From positions 1 through 64,000 of the forward strand of contig JABDGF010000001.1 in the NCBI GenBank assembly GCA_013286165.1: a stretch of 64,000 bases of DNA, in the 5' to 3' direction. A program made the position numbers and the translations under genes. This document shows positions 9,744 to 18,370 of this stretch, piece by piece. Numbering within the stretch: the first letter of the stretch is position 1; each line of letters starts with the position of its first letter. This stretch comes from Acidobacteriota bacterium (lineage in GTDB: Bacteria > Acidobacteriota > Terriglobia > Acidiferrales > UBA7541). The notes beneath the pieces were generated by a model. It searched no databases and was not told where the DNA came from. It saw nothing but the letters and a program-made list of their open reading frames with translations.

Positions 9744-10811
9744 TCAGCATTTTGTACCGGTTGCTTCGGTGAGCTGCCGTGAGATTACGGCTGCCAAATC
9801 TTCAGGGTGCGAGGCAATCATTCCGAGGTGATCGCCTGGGACGGTCTCGCAGTCGAAGCGCTGGACGAGATGCGACCACACTGGCGTGGGATTTGCAGGA
9901 AAGTCTGTAACGATCTGAGCGCGCACAAAGCGCACAGCGCCGGGATAGTAGCGCGGGTGATATTTCTTCAGCGCTTCTTTTGCAACGTCCGCGGCATGCT
10001 CCATCGCGGGCGTAACCAGCTCGGACGGCGACGGCTCGGAATGCGATGAAATCTTTCGGCCCGCGGACATTTGCGCACGAATTTGTGCGGGGCTCAAGAA
10101 TCGTTGGTCGGGGCGCGCCGCAGCCATTCCTATCGCGACAGCCAGCTTATTGATGGCGAGCCTAGTGGAAAGGCGTAGCCGCTGGAACCACGGAATATAT
10201 TTGCGAAACGGGTAGCCATCGATCATCGAAAGCAAAGCGACCTTGTCGCCATCCGCGACGAGGCGCTGAGCGATCTCAATGCAAACAAGGCCGCCGAGCG
10301 AATAGCCGATCAAGTAGTAGGGGCCGTGCGGCTGGATTTCGCGGATCGCGTCGAGGTGGTACCGCGCCATGGCTTCGATGGTTTCGGAAGGATCTTCGAC
10401 GCCGTCGATTCCCCGCGCTTGCATTCCGTAGATAGGATTGTCGGTCTTGATGAAAGTGAGCAGGCTGTGGAAGTCGATGACGCTGCCGCCGAGGCCGTGC
10501 GCCATGAAGACGGGAGGAGCCGATGCGCTGCCGGCGCGCAACTGGATCAGCGGAGCCAGGCGCGAGGTTGCGGGCCGTTCGAGTTCGTGTGCGAGAGCCG
10601 AGATAGTAGGCGCGTTGTAAATCAGGACCGAAGGCAGACGGCGGCCGCAGAACTTTTCGATTTCGAGAAACAGCGTGACGGCGGTGAGGGAGTCACCACC
10701 GAGATCGAAGAAATTATCGTCAACGCCGATGGGCGAGCGCTGCAGCACGCGCTCCCAGATTTCGGTGAGCGCCGCAGTGGTGCCGGAAACAGATTGGGCG
10801 GTCATCGGCAT
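9744..10811 (-). CDS. Stand-alone carrier protein-thioesterase didomain (PCP/ACP-TE, Ser-type)
   Basis: Carrier motif DDNFFDLGGDSLTAV followed by alpha/beta-hydrolase TE with FMAHGLGG and nucleophile GYSLGG. Confidence 0.9.
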   Translation of the reverse strand: MPMTAQSVSGTTAALTEIWERVLQRSPIGVDDNFFDLGGDSLTAVTLFLEIEKFCGRRLPSVLIYNAPTISALAHELERPATSRLAPLIQLRAGSASAPPVFMAHGLGGSVIDFHSLLTFIKTDNPIYGMQARGIDGVEDPSETIEAMARYHLDAIREIQPHGPYYLIGYSLGGLVCIEIAQRLVADGDKVALLSMIDGYPFRKYIPWFQRLRLSTRLAINKLAVAIGMAAARPDQRFLSPAQIRAQMSAGRKISSHSEPSPSELVTPAMEHAADVAKEALKKYHPRYYPGAVRFVRAQIVTDFPANPTPVWSHLVQRFDCETVPGDHLGMIASHPEDLAAVISRQLTEATGTKC

Positions 10812-10832
10812 CGGGCGAGGCGGCGCATGGCG

Positions 10833-11696
10833 TCAAGAGTGCGCGAAAGCCCAGTAGAGTTCGCGCGCCTTCAGGTAGAGCGGCCCGACCGGAATCGAGC
10901 GATCGTCGATTTTTGTGACGGGCGCGACTTTCGAATAATTTCCGGTGGAAAAAATCTCGTCAGCGGCCAGGAAGTCTTGATATTTCAGCGTTTTCTCGAC
11001 GACTTGGACGCCATTGGCGCGCAGAAGGGCGATGATGCGTTGGCGCGTGATGCCTGGCAAGAACGTGCCGTTGATTGCCGGCGTGTAAACGATCCCGTCC
11101 TTCGCCATGAAAACGTTGGAGGTCGCGAGTTCGGCGACGTTGCCGAGCATGTCGAGCACGACGGCGTTGTCAAAACCCTTTTCGTGGACTTCGAACAAGG
11201 CACGCGCGTTGTTTGGATACAAGCAGCCAGCTTTCGCATCGACAGGCATCGTTTCGATCGTGGGGCGGCGAAACGAGGAGACTGTGACCGAAAAGCCCGG
11301 CGATTTACGCATGGGCGCTTCGTAAATCGAGAGGCACCAGCGCGTCGATTCCGGATCGTGCGCCTGAATCCACGGGCCGTCTTTCTCCGCCCAGTACATC
11401 GGCTTGATGTAGAGCGTCGCGTCTTTATCGAATTTGGCGATGCCTTCGTGGGCGAGGCTGATCCACCGCTCGGTGGAGACGACTGGTTTGAGATGAAGCT
11501 TTACGGCGGATTCATTTACGCGCGCGCAGTGGAGATCCAGGTCAGGAGCGACGCCCTCGAAATAGCGGGCGCCATCGAAAACCATCGAGCACAGCCACGT
11601 AGCATGAGTGCGCGGCCCCATGAGCGGGACGTTGCCCTCGTGCCACTGATCGTCGAAGTACGTCCAAGTCTTGGTGGGGCTCGGTGCGACCGTCAA
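10833..11696 (-). CDS. Branched-chain amino acid aminotransferase-like PLP class IV enzyme
   Basis: TWTYFDDQWHEGNVPLMGPRTHATWLCSMVFDGARYFEGVAPDLDLHCARVNESA; C-terminal GNYSKVAPVTKIDDR. Confidence 0.88.
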   Translation of the reverse strand: MTVAPSPTKTWTYFDDQWHEGNVPLMGPRTHATWLCSMVFDGARYFEGVAPDLDLHCARVNESAVKLHLKPVVSTERWISLAHEGIAKFDKDATLYIKPMYWAEKDGPWIQAHDPESTRWCLSIYEAPMRKSPGFSVTVSSFRRPTIETMPVDAKAGCLYPNNARALFEVHEKGFDNAVVLDMLGNVAELATSNVFMAKDGIVYTPAINGTFLPGITRQRIIALLRANGVQVVEKTLKYQDFLAADEIFSTGNYSKVAPVTKIDDRSIPVGPLYLKARELYWAFAHS

Positions 11697-11744
11697 GCTA
11701 TCACTCCGTGAATCGCCGCGATCGGCGACTGGAAACGAGCGCGC

Positions 11745-12881
11745 TTATTTGCTTTTCAGGGCTTCGTCGATCGACTTATTGACGGCGGCTGCAAGGTGCT
11801 GCACGAAAGGCTCGACGAGCATGCCGGCCGGATAAACCGGCAGAGTGACGACGTGCTGTCCGCCCTGCGCCAAACGATCCCACTTCGCATCCGGACGATC
11901 GAATAATCCGTACTGTTTCATCGGGCGAAAGTCGGTGACGACGCCCGGATAAGGCTTCGGTTGATACTCGACGCAGGCGACGTCGTTTGCTTTCCAGATG
12001 CGGCCGAGCGCCAACGATTCCGAACTCTCGCCATTCGACGACTTGCTGAAACGATCGCGGAGCATTCCCTTCCACACCGGGATTCGATTGCGAAGCGCCT
12101 GCATTTTCTCGGACATGAACTCGGAACGCCCCTGAGAATCGAGGCGGAAAAAATTCGCGACGTGAAAGCCGAATTTTTCGAGGGCGATCACGCTGCTGGT
12201 CCACGGCGTGAGCATGCCGATCTTGCACCAGTTCATGGTGTCGAAGAGGGCGAGCAGCGCGACATTTTGGCCCTGGGCGCGAAGTTGCTGCGCGACTTCA
12301 TATGCGATCGTGCCACCCATGCAGTAGCCAGCGATCAGGTACGGGCCACTGGGACGAACGCGGCGAATTTCTTTCACGTAGAGCGTGGCCATCTCTTCGA
12401 TTGTGGTGAGCGGCGGCACGGAACCGTCGAGGCCCTGCGACTGCAATCCGTAGAACGGTTGGTCGTTTCCAAGAAGCTGGGACAGCTCGCGATAGATCAG
12501 CACGTTGCCGCCCGCGCCGTGCATGCAGAAAAGCGGAGGGCGAGTGCCGTTGGGCTGAATCGCGACGATCGGAGACCAGCCGGCGGGAGCCGCATCGCGG
12601 CGCAGGACTTCAGCCAGCTCTGCAATCGTGGGAGCTTCGAATAGCGTGAAGATCGGAAGCTTTACGTCGAATACTTTTTCAATCTGAACAAATAGGTGCA
12701 CGGCGAGCGACGAATCGCCGCCCAAATCGAAATAGTTCTGATCCGGGGTGATTTGCTCGACGCCGAGCAGGTCTTGCCAGATGCGGGTGAGCTGGGCTTC
12801 GATGCTGCCCGCCGCAGCTGCGGGCTGAGTGGTTGTCGGCACTTGAGTAGGTTGCTCCGCGTTAGGGTTCGTAAGAGCCAT
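11745..12881 (-). CDS. Stand-alone carrier protein-thioesterase didomain (Cys-type TE)
   Basis: Carrier motif DQNYFDLGGDSSLAVHLF; TE with FCMHGAGGNV and nucleophile motif AGYCMGG. Confidence 0.9.
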   Translation of the reverse strand: MALTNPNAEQPTQVPTTTQPAAAAGSIEAQLTRIWQDLLGVEQITPDQNYFDLGGDSSLAVHLFVQIEKVFDVKLPIFTLFEAPTIAELAEVLRRDAAPAGWSPIVAIQPNGTRPPLFCMHGAGGNVLIYRELSQLLGNDQPFYGLQSQGLDGSVPPLTTIEEMATLYVKEIRRVRPSGPYLIAGYCMGGTIAYEVAQQLRAQGQNVALLALFDTMNWCKIGMLTPWTSSVIALEKFGFHVANFFRLDSQGRSEFMSEKMQALRNRIPVWKGMLRDRFSKSSNGESSESLALGRIWKANDVACVEYQPKPYPGVVTDFRPMKQYGLFDRPDAKWDRLAQGGQHVVTLPVYPAGMLVEPFVQHLAAAVNKSIDEALKSK

Positions 12882-13133
12882 CGGGCCTCATTCGAGATTT
12901 TCGCCCACCGGCGAAGGCCCGAAGACCGCACAGTCGTGCAATCGATGTTCCAATTTACGCCGCCTGCAACTCGCTGCAAATAGTACTTTTAGCCAATAAT
13001 TGGCCTAGAATTCCTGACTTCCGTACTATAACCAACGGAAATAGTTTTCCTTCGCGCCCCAAAGCGCGACTGAACGTGGCTTTTATACAACAGTTTGGGC
13101 GTGAGCGTATAGCGGTGTGAAGGCCATCGAGCG

Positions 13134-14024
13134 TCAATGCAGGATTCGATATACCCACGAGATGACGAGCCTAAGGACTTGCCTGCCCGTCACGATGAGC
13201 CAAGAAAATCGTCCGATCGAATCTTGGGCCGAAGCTTTCCACATGCTGGACATGATGGCGCGGCGGTCGGCATTGGTTAACTGGATGTTAACTCCACGCG
13301 AGGCGATAACTTCGTATGCGCGCCGCTCGACGTATGCAGAGCGAACGTCTTTGCGGAGACAGGCGAGCAGGGAAAGGGGAATGGCATGGCGCACCGTCGC
13401 ATCCGGCACGAAGACGGGCAATTCGCCTCGACGCATCAGCGTCGCCAGCAACAGGGTGTCTTCCCCGCGGATCGCAATCGGATTGAAGAGATGGCCGTCT
13501 TCGGAAACTTTTGAGCGGAGGATGGCGAAGCCGGCTGTATTGAGGTAGCGAATGTGTCCGTCTGGCAGCAGCAAGTGCTCCTGCAGCGCCTGTAGGCGGA
13601 GCTGCTCGGCGCGGCCAACAGTATTCGTGCAGTCCCCGACTAGGTGCAGTTGAAAGCAAGTTTGCTTGGGCGACGCCGCCAATTTCGATTCGAGAGCCGC
13701 GAGGCAATTGGGGAACATCCGGCAGTCGGCGTCCACGAAAACGAGAACGGCGCCTTTCGTCGCTTGAATGCCTTTATTGCGCGCGTGCGAAATACCGGCG
13801 TGATCCTGCCGGATGAACGCGATTGGAAACGACTCGCGCCACCGGAGCACGGACTCCGGCGCAGGCGTGGCGCTTCCGTCGTCCACAAGGACGAGCTCGA
13901 AATTGGAATGGCCTTCCTGCAGGCTGAGGGCCTGGAGGCATCCGTCGAGAACCGCCCAATCGTTGTAAACAGCTACAATGATGCTGAAGAGCGGCGAAGA
14001 TTCGGTTGTACTATCTGGTTTCAC
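13134..14024 (-). CDS. Glycosyltransferase family 2
   Basis: FSIIVAVYNDWAVLDGCLQAL, LVDDGSATPAP, FVDADCRMFP. Confidence 0.9.
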   Translation of the reverse strand: MKPDSTTESSPLFSIIVAVYNDWAVLDGCLQALSLQEGHSNFELVLVDDGSATPAPESVLRWRESFPIAFIRQDHAGISHARNKGIQATKGAVLVFVDADCRMFPNCLAALESKLAASPKQTCFQLHLVGDCTNTVGRAEQLRLQALQEHLLLPDGHIRYLNTAGFAILRSKVSEDGHLFNPIAIRGEDTLLLATLMRRGELPVFVPDATVRHAIPLSLLACLRKDVRSAYVERRAYEVIASRGVNIQLTNADRRAIMSSMWKASAQDSIGRFSWLIVTGRQVLRLVISWVYRILH

Positions 14025-14091
14025 CTGATGATTGCTGAAAACTTAACACACTGGCGGCGAATGGCGCGCGAATCTAGAGACTGGCGCGTCG

Positions 14092-14886
14092 ATGAAATCA
14101 ATGCCCCGCTCCGCATCGCCTGAAATGACGGAATGGATTTTACCTGCGGCGTTCCCTAATTTGGCCGCGAACACGGTGCACATCTGGCGAGCCTCGCTCG
14201 AGATCGATCGCGAGACGCTGGGAAAATACGCCCGCGTGCTGAGCGACGAGGAGCGGGCGCGGGCCGAGCGTTTCGTTCACGAGCGCGACCGGGTTTCGTA
14301 CATCGCTTCGCACGGTTTCCTGCGGGAGTTGCTGGCGCGCTATCTGGACTGCCGGCCAGAAGGGCTTGAATTCGCTGCGGGTGCGCACGGCAAGCCTGCG
14401 ATTTCTGCGCCGCGTCCGGCACTTGGATTGTCTTTCAATTTGTCGCATGCGCATGGCGTCGGCGTCGCGGCGATCGTTCGCGGCCGTGAGATTGGGGTGG
14501 ACGTGGAGAAAATCCGGCCGGAGTTTGCCGGGGAAGAAATCGCGGAGCGCTATTTTTCGGCGGCGGAAATTGCGGAGTTGAAGCAGCTTCCGCAGGAACA
14601 ACGCGCAACGGCATTTTTTCTGTGCTGGACGCGGAAAGAAGCCTACGTGAAAGCGCTGGGAGAAGGTTTACGATTTCCGCTCGACCGGTTCAGCGTTTCG
14701 CTCACGCCCGGTGGACCGGTTCAATTACTCGCGGGCGACGCGGGCCGATGGGGCATTCGGTCGTTCGAAGCGCCGACAAGCGCTGGAATGACGCATGTTG
14801 GCGCGGTCGTGTGTGAGGGAAAAGATTGGACCGCTAAGCATTTAGAATGGGGAGAATTTGAGCAGCGAGCGGCCTGGGAGAATTAG
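14092..14886 (+). CDS. 4'-phosphopantetheinyl transferase, Sfp/Gsp type
   Basis: Sfp motifs IGVDVEKIRPEF and FFLCWTRKEAYVKALGEGL. Confidence 0.93.
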   Translation: MKSMPRSASPEMTEWILPAAFPNLAANTVHIWRASLEIDRETLGKYARVLSDEERARAERFVHERDRVSYIASHGFLRELLARYLDCRPEGLEFAAGAHGKPAISAPRPALGLSFNLSHAHGVGVAAIVRGREIGVDVEKIRPEFAGEEIAERYFSAAEIAELKQLPQEQRATAFFLCWTRKEAYVKALGEGLRFPLDRFSVSLTPGGPVQLLAGDAGRWGIRSFEAPTSAGMTHVGAVVCEGKDWTAKHLEWGEFEQRAAWEN

Positions 14887-14891
14887 CGGGC

Positions 14892-16112
14892 CTAGTAGCC
14901 GCGTTTCACGGCGAGATACGGCAATAACGCGATCTCAGCCAAGCTGGGCAGCGGGTCTTCGGCGCTGAAGACGGACTCGACCGAGAAGTCTTTGAGCGAT
15001 TTTACGTACTCGCCGACGCCGAGACGGCCCGCGAAAATTCCGCCCAAGCTTGTGGGAACGTCCGTCACCATTCGAATCCAACCGACTCCAGACCTGCCTC
15101 GAGTTTCCTCGACTGGAATTCCGACTTGATCGGCGTAGAGCAGGTACGCGAAATCGACGCCGGCGGGCCGGCCGAGCGCGTGAAAACCCCACGTGCGCGC
15201 GTTCACGTCGAGCAATTTATATTTGCCGTCGCGGTGATCGAGCTTGTATTCCACTTCGGCGAGCCCATAGTAATTGATGGCGCGCAGAAATTTCAGCGTC
15301 ATTTCTTTGGCGATCGGCAGGTCCAGGCTCGCGACGAAAGTTGCAGCGCGGCCGAATTCAGGAGGATGCTGGCGCCAGCGTTGCGCTTCCATGCTGCCGA
15401 GAACGTTGCCGTCCTTCATGAAAACGCAGGAAGAAAATTGGGTGGTGCCATCGCCGGGAACGATTTCCTGAACGAGCACTTCGTTCGTGCCGACGTGGCC
15501 GGACGCCTTGAGGAACATTTCCTTCAACTGGTCGCGAGTCTCACAGCGCCAGGCTTTGGCTTTGGTCGCGTAAAAAAAGTCTTCCTTTACGGAAGGCTTG
15601 ATGGCCAGCGGAAACTCGGCGTCGATCGCGTCGATGTCTTCGATGCTGCGCGGGCACCACGTCTGCGGAATCGGAATATCGAGCTTCTGCGCCATACTGT
15701 ACGTGTTCCATTTATTCCAAGCCCACTTGGTGATTTCCCAGGGCGGCGTAGGGACGCGGAAAATTTCCGAGAGTGCGTCTCGATGGCGGGCGAAGGCGGC
15801 GACGTGTTCATCGCGGGTGGGAAACAAAACCCAGCCCTGGAGATTTTTCCGTTTCCCCAGGTCGATGAGAAAATCGACGGTTTCCTTTTCGTTGCGCAGG
15901 TTCGGAGACTCGACGGTGAACGTGGCGTATTTCGAGAAGCGTCCGATGGAATATTCGTCATCGACGATGCAGAGAGGCACGCCGTGGCGGCCGAGGCTGC
16001 GGACGATTCCCAAGCCGTGGAAATCGCCGCCGATGATCACGGCGCCGGGCTTGGCGCCCGCCGAGTTCGAGTTTGTGTGGTTGTTTGACATATGAGTGAC
16101 GCCGATTCCCAA
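14892..16112 (-). CDS. ATP-grasp domain protein (carboxylate-amine ligase-like)
   Basis: PLAIKPSVKEDFFYATKAKAWR, VLVQEIVPGDG, GLAEVEYKLDHRDGKYKLLDVNARTWG. Confidence 0.82.
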   Translation of the reverse strand: MGIGVTHMSNNHTNSNSAGAKPGAVIIGGDFHGLGIVRSLGRHGVPLCIVDDEYSIGRFSKYATFTVESPNLRNEKETVDFLIDLGKRKNLQGWVLFPTRDEHVAAFARHRDALSEIFRVPTPPWEITKWAWNKWNTYSMAQKLDIPIPQTWCPRSIEDIDAIDAEFPLAIKPSVKEDFFYATKAKAWRCETRDQLKEMFLKASGHVGTNEVLVQEIVPGDGTTQFSSCVFMKDGNVLGSMEAQRWRQHPPEFGRAATFVASLDLPIAKEMTLKFLRAINYYGLAEVEYKLDHRDGKYKLLDVNARTWGFHALGRPAGVDFAYLLYADQVGIPVEETRGRSGVGWIRMVTDVPTSLGGIFAGRLGVGEYVKSLKDFSVESVFSAEDPLPSLAEIALLPYLAVKRGY

Positions 16113-16118
16113 ATTTAC

Positions 16119-17306
16119 CTAGCGCGAACCGTTTCGCGAGCCGGACGAGGCCATGTGAAGCGCGAGCCTGCGAGCGGCAAAATCCGTGCCGCAGACAAAA
16201 AACATCAAGGGTCCGTATCGCCAAGAGGCCGGCGCGCCAACGAAATGAAGGCCGGGTACGGACGATTCAAAGCCGACTCCGATGCGCGGAAAGCCGTTTA
16301 CTAGCGTGACTTTCTGGCTCAGCTCGGCCGGGAGAAACGGATAACGCGTGATATCGACTTTGTATCCGGTGCCGAGAACAGCGTGATCGACTTCGCGAGT
16401 GCTGCCGTCGTTGAGGCGAAGCTGCAATTTCTCGCCGGCGGGCTTGGCGGACTCGACGTAGTGAGCTGGGGTTACTTTGATATTTTTGAAACGATCGATC
16501 AGCCAGCGCGAGCCGGCAGGACGGAGCGCTCGCCTGCGGAACGCGTCTTGCACGCCGCGCGGGAAATATTTCACGGAATCCGGGACGGCGACGATTCTGC
16601 TGACGCCGGCCGGGCCGATGTCGAAGCGTGAATAGAAGATATTGGCGAGCGGGCCGAATTTTTGCATCCGCTGGCGCCAACCGAGCCAGTGGATCGCCGG
16701 GGCGCGAATGATCACTTCAACGTCTCCACCCGCTTCGTGGATCAGCGCTGCGGATTCGAGCGCGCTCTGCCCTGCGCCGATGACCGCGACGCGCTTGCCT
16801 TTGAAGCGGCTCACATTGCTTCCGTACGAGACGTGTGTCGCGAGTTCGGCAGGCAAGCCCTGAAATGCAGCCGGAATCTGAGCGAACGGCGCGATTCCGG
16901 CGGCGATCACCACGCGGCGCGCTTGAAATTGCTCGCCGTTGGCAAGAATGAGCCGGAAGCCGTCCGCGCTCGGTTCGATGCGCGTAACTTTTCTGGGATC
17001 GATTTCAGGGACGATTTGCTTCTGAAACCAGAGGCCGTAGTCCACAAAGCTTTCGAGAGGAATGGGGATCGGGACTTTTTGGCGTTTGGCGTCGCTGTAC
17101 GCGTCGAAGGAAAAAGCATTTTTCGGGTCACTCAAATTCGAGGCCGGCCACGGCGAACGGAGCAACATGCCCTCCGGCATGTGCGACTTCCAAAAATCCA
17201 TGGGCTCGCCAAAGACGTGAACGTCCAGGCCCTTTATGTTCCGCAAATGCGCGCTTACCGACAGGCCATAAGGCCCCGCTCCAAGAACCGCAACATCACA
17301 AGCCAT
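16119..17306 (-). CDS. FAD-dependent NAD(P)-binding oxidoreductase, paralog of the 1559-2800 product
   Basis: VAVLGAGPYGLSVSAHL, VAVIGAGQSALESAAL, GTGYKVDITRYPFL; collinear similarity to 1559-2800. Confidence 0.85.
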   Translation of the reverse strand: MACDVAVLGAGPYGLSVSAHLRNIKGLDVHVFGEPMDFWKSHMPEGMLLRSPWPASNLSDPKNAFSFDAYSDAKRQKVPIPIPLESFVDYGLWFQKQIVPEIDPRKVTRIEPSADGFRLILANGEQFQARRVVIAAGIAPFAQIPAAFQGLPAELATHVSYGSNVSRFKGKRVAVIGAGQSALESAALIHEAGGDVEVIIRAPAIHWLGWRQRMQKFGPLANIFYSRFDIGPAGVSRIVAVPDSVKYFPRGVQDAFRRRALRPAGSRWLIDRFKNIKVTPAHYVESAKPAGEKLQLRLNDGSTREVDHAVLGTGYKVDITRYPFLPAELSQKVTLVNGFPRIGVGFESSVPGLHFVGAPASWRYGPLMFFVCGTDFAARRLALHMASSGSRNGSR

Positions 17307-17388
17307 CAGCGCTCCTCCCCGGTTTCGGCCGCGCGCAATGCGAGATGATTGCGATTGAGATCATAGACTTCGTTAAGAAGCGTCATCG

Positions 17389-18315
17389 TTAGCGAACCAG
17401 ACCCGGATCTAATTTAGAAGGGATATCGGCCGGCTGCGCCGTCTCCCTTTCCGATTTCTGCAGCCACATCAACACAGGAAATAAAATTCCAAGCGCAATG
17501 AGGAAAAAGACGAACCCGCCTTGCTGATGCAATTTTCCGGTGAGAAAGCCAGGATCGACGTGAATGCTGAGCAGCGTCAAGGTGGCGATGCGGATTCCGT
17601 TCTTAAGGATCGAAACAATCAAACTCAGCGCGACGAAGAAAGCCATTTTCCATGCCGAACGCAGATACAAGTGCGCGGCGAGCAGGCAGGTGATAAAGAG
17701 TGCGATGCTGGAGCGAATGCTGCTGCACTCCTTCGCGACTTCGATGGTTACACCAGGCACCGAGAGGAAAAAGCCGTCACGCAGAACCGGGGTGCCAACC
17801 AATTGAAAAATGAGGTACGTCAGCTCCGTCGAGCCTGCTTGCAGCCAGTAGATCACCCGATCCACAACGAAGACCGGCAGCGGAACCATCAGCAAAAGAA
17901 ACAGCAGCGAAAAAGACGCCGAATGCGCAGCGGCAATTCCATAGCAAAAGATAAAACCGCCGGCCCACAGGATCACAATCGCGAGAGTGCGAAGTGAGAG
18001 AGAGACATCACCAGCCGTTTGAGAAAACGCCCGGCCGCCGAACCAGTAAATCAAAACGCCGATCCCGATTAACGCGATTCCCGACGCGGCTCCGGTGCGG
18101 GTGACGGCAAAAATTCTGCGGCGCTCGGTGAACAGCAGAAACGCAACAATGAATGGAACGAGGACAACGTGCGAAGCGTAGTCTTCATCCAGTGAAAAGC
18201 GGACCAACGCGCTCAGCGCGCCGTGAAAGACGAGGCACGAAACCACCAGGAACGCGATGAACCATGCGTGCCGGGAGGAGTCTTGCTTGAGCGTGAGCGC
18301 GGCAGAGGTGGACAT
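17389..18315 (-). CDS. Exosortase (EpsH/Xrt family membrane transpeptidase)
   Basis: Multi-TM; DEDYASHVVLVPFIVAFLLF, catalytic Cys in EVAKECSSIRSSIALF, Arg in LKNGIRIATLTLL, His in LHQQGGFVFFL. Confidence 0.85.
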   Translation of the reverse strand: MSTSAALTLKQDSSRHAWFIAFLVVSCLVFHGALSALVRFSLDEDYASHVVLVPFIVAFLLFTERRRIFAVTRTGAASGIALIGIGVLIYWFGGRAFSQTAGDVSLSLRTLAIVILWAGGFIFCYGIAAAHSASFSLLFLLLMVPLPVFVVDRVIYWLQAGSTELTYLIFQLVGTPVLRDGFFLSVPGVTIEVAKECSSIRSSIALFITCLLAAHLYLRSAWKMAFFVALSLIVSILKNGIRIATLTLLSIHVDPGFLTGKLHQQGGFVFFLIALGILFPVLMWLQKSERETAQPADIPSKLDPGLVR

Positions 18316-18370
18316 TCAGACACAGTCTTGTGGACTCTAAGGTTGTACGCTTCCCATACTGCCGGGTTTT

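Noticed and set aside
10326-11711. 461-aa plus-strand ORF
   Set aside because: Antisense to carrier-TE and BCAT genes with strong family motifs; composition is shadow-like.
15126-16088. 320-aa plus-strand ORF
   Set aside because: Antisense to the ATP-grasp gene; no recognisable motifs.
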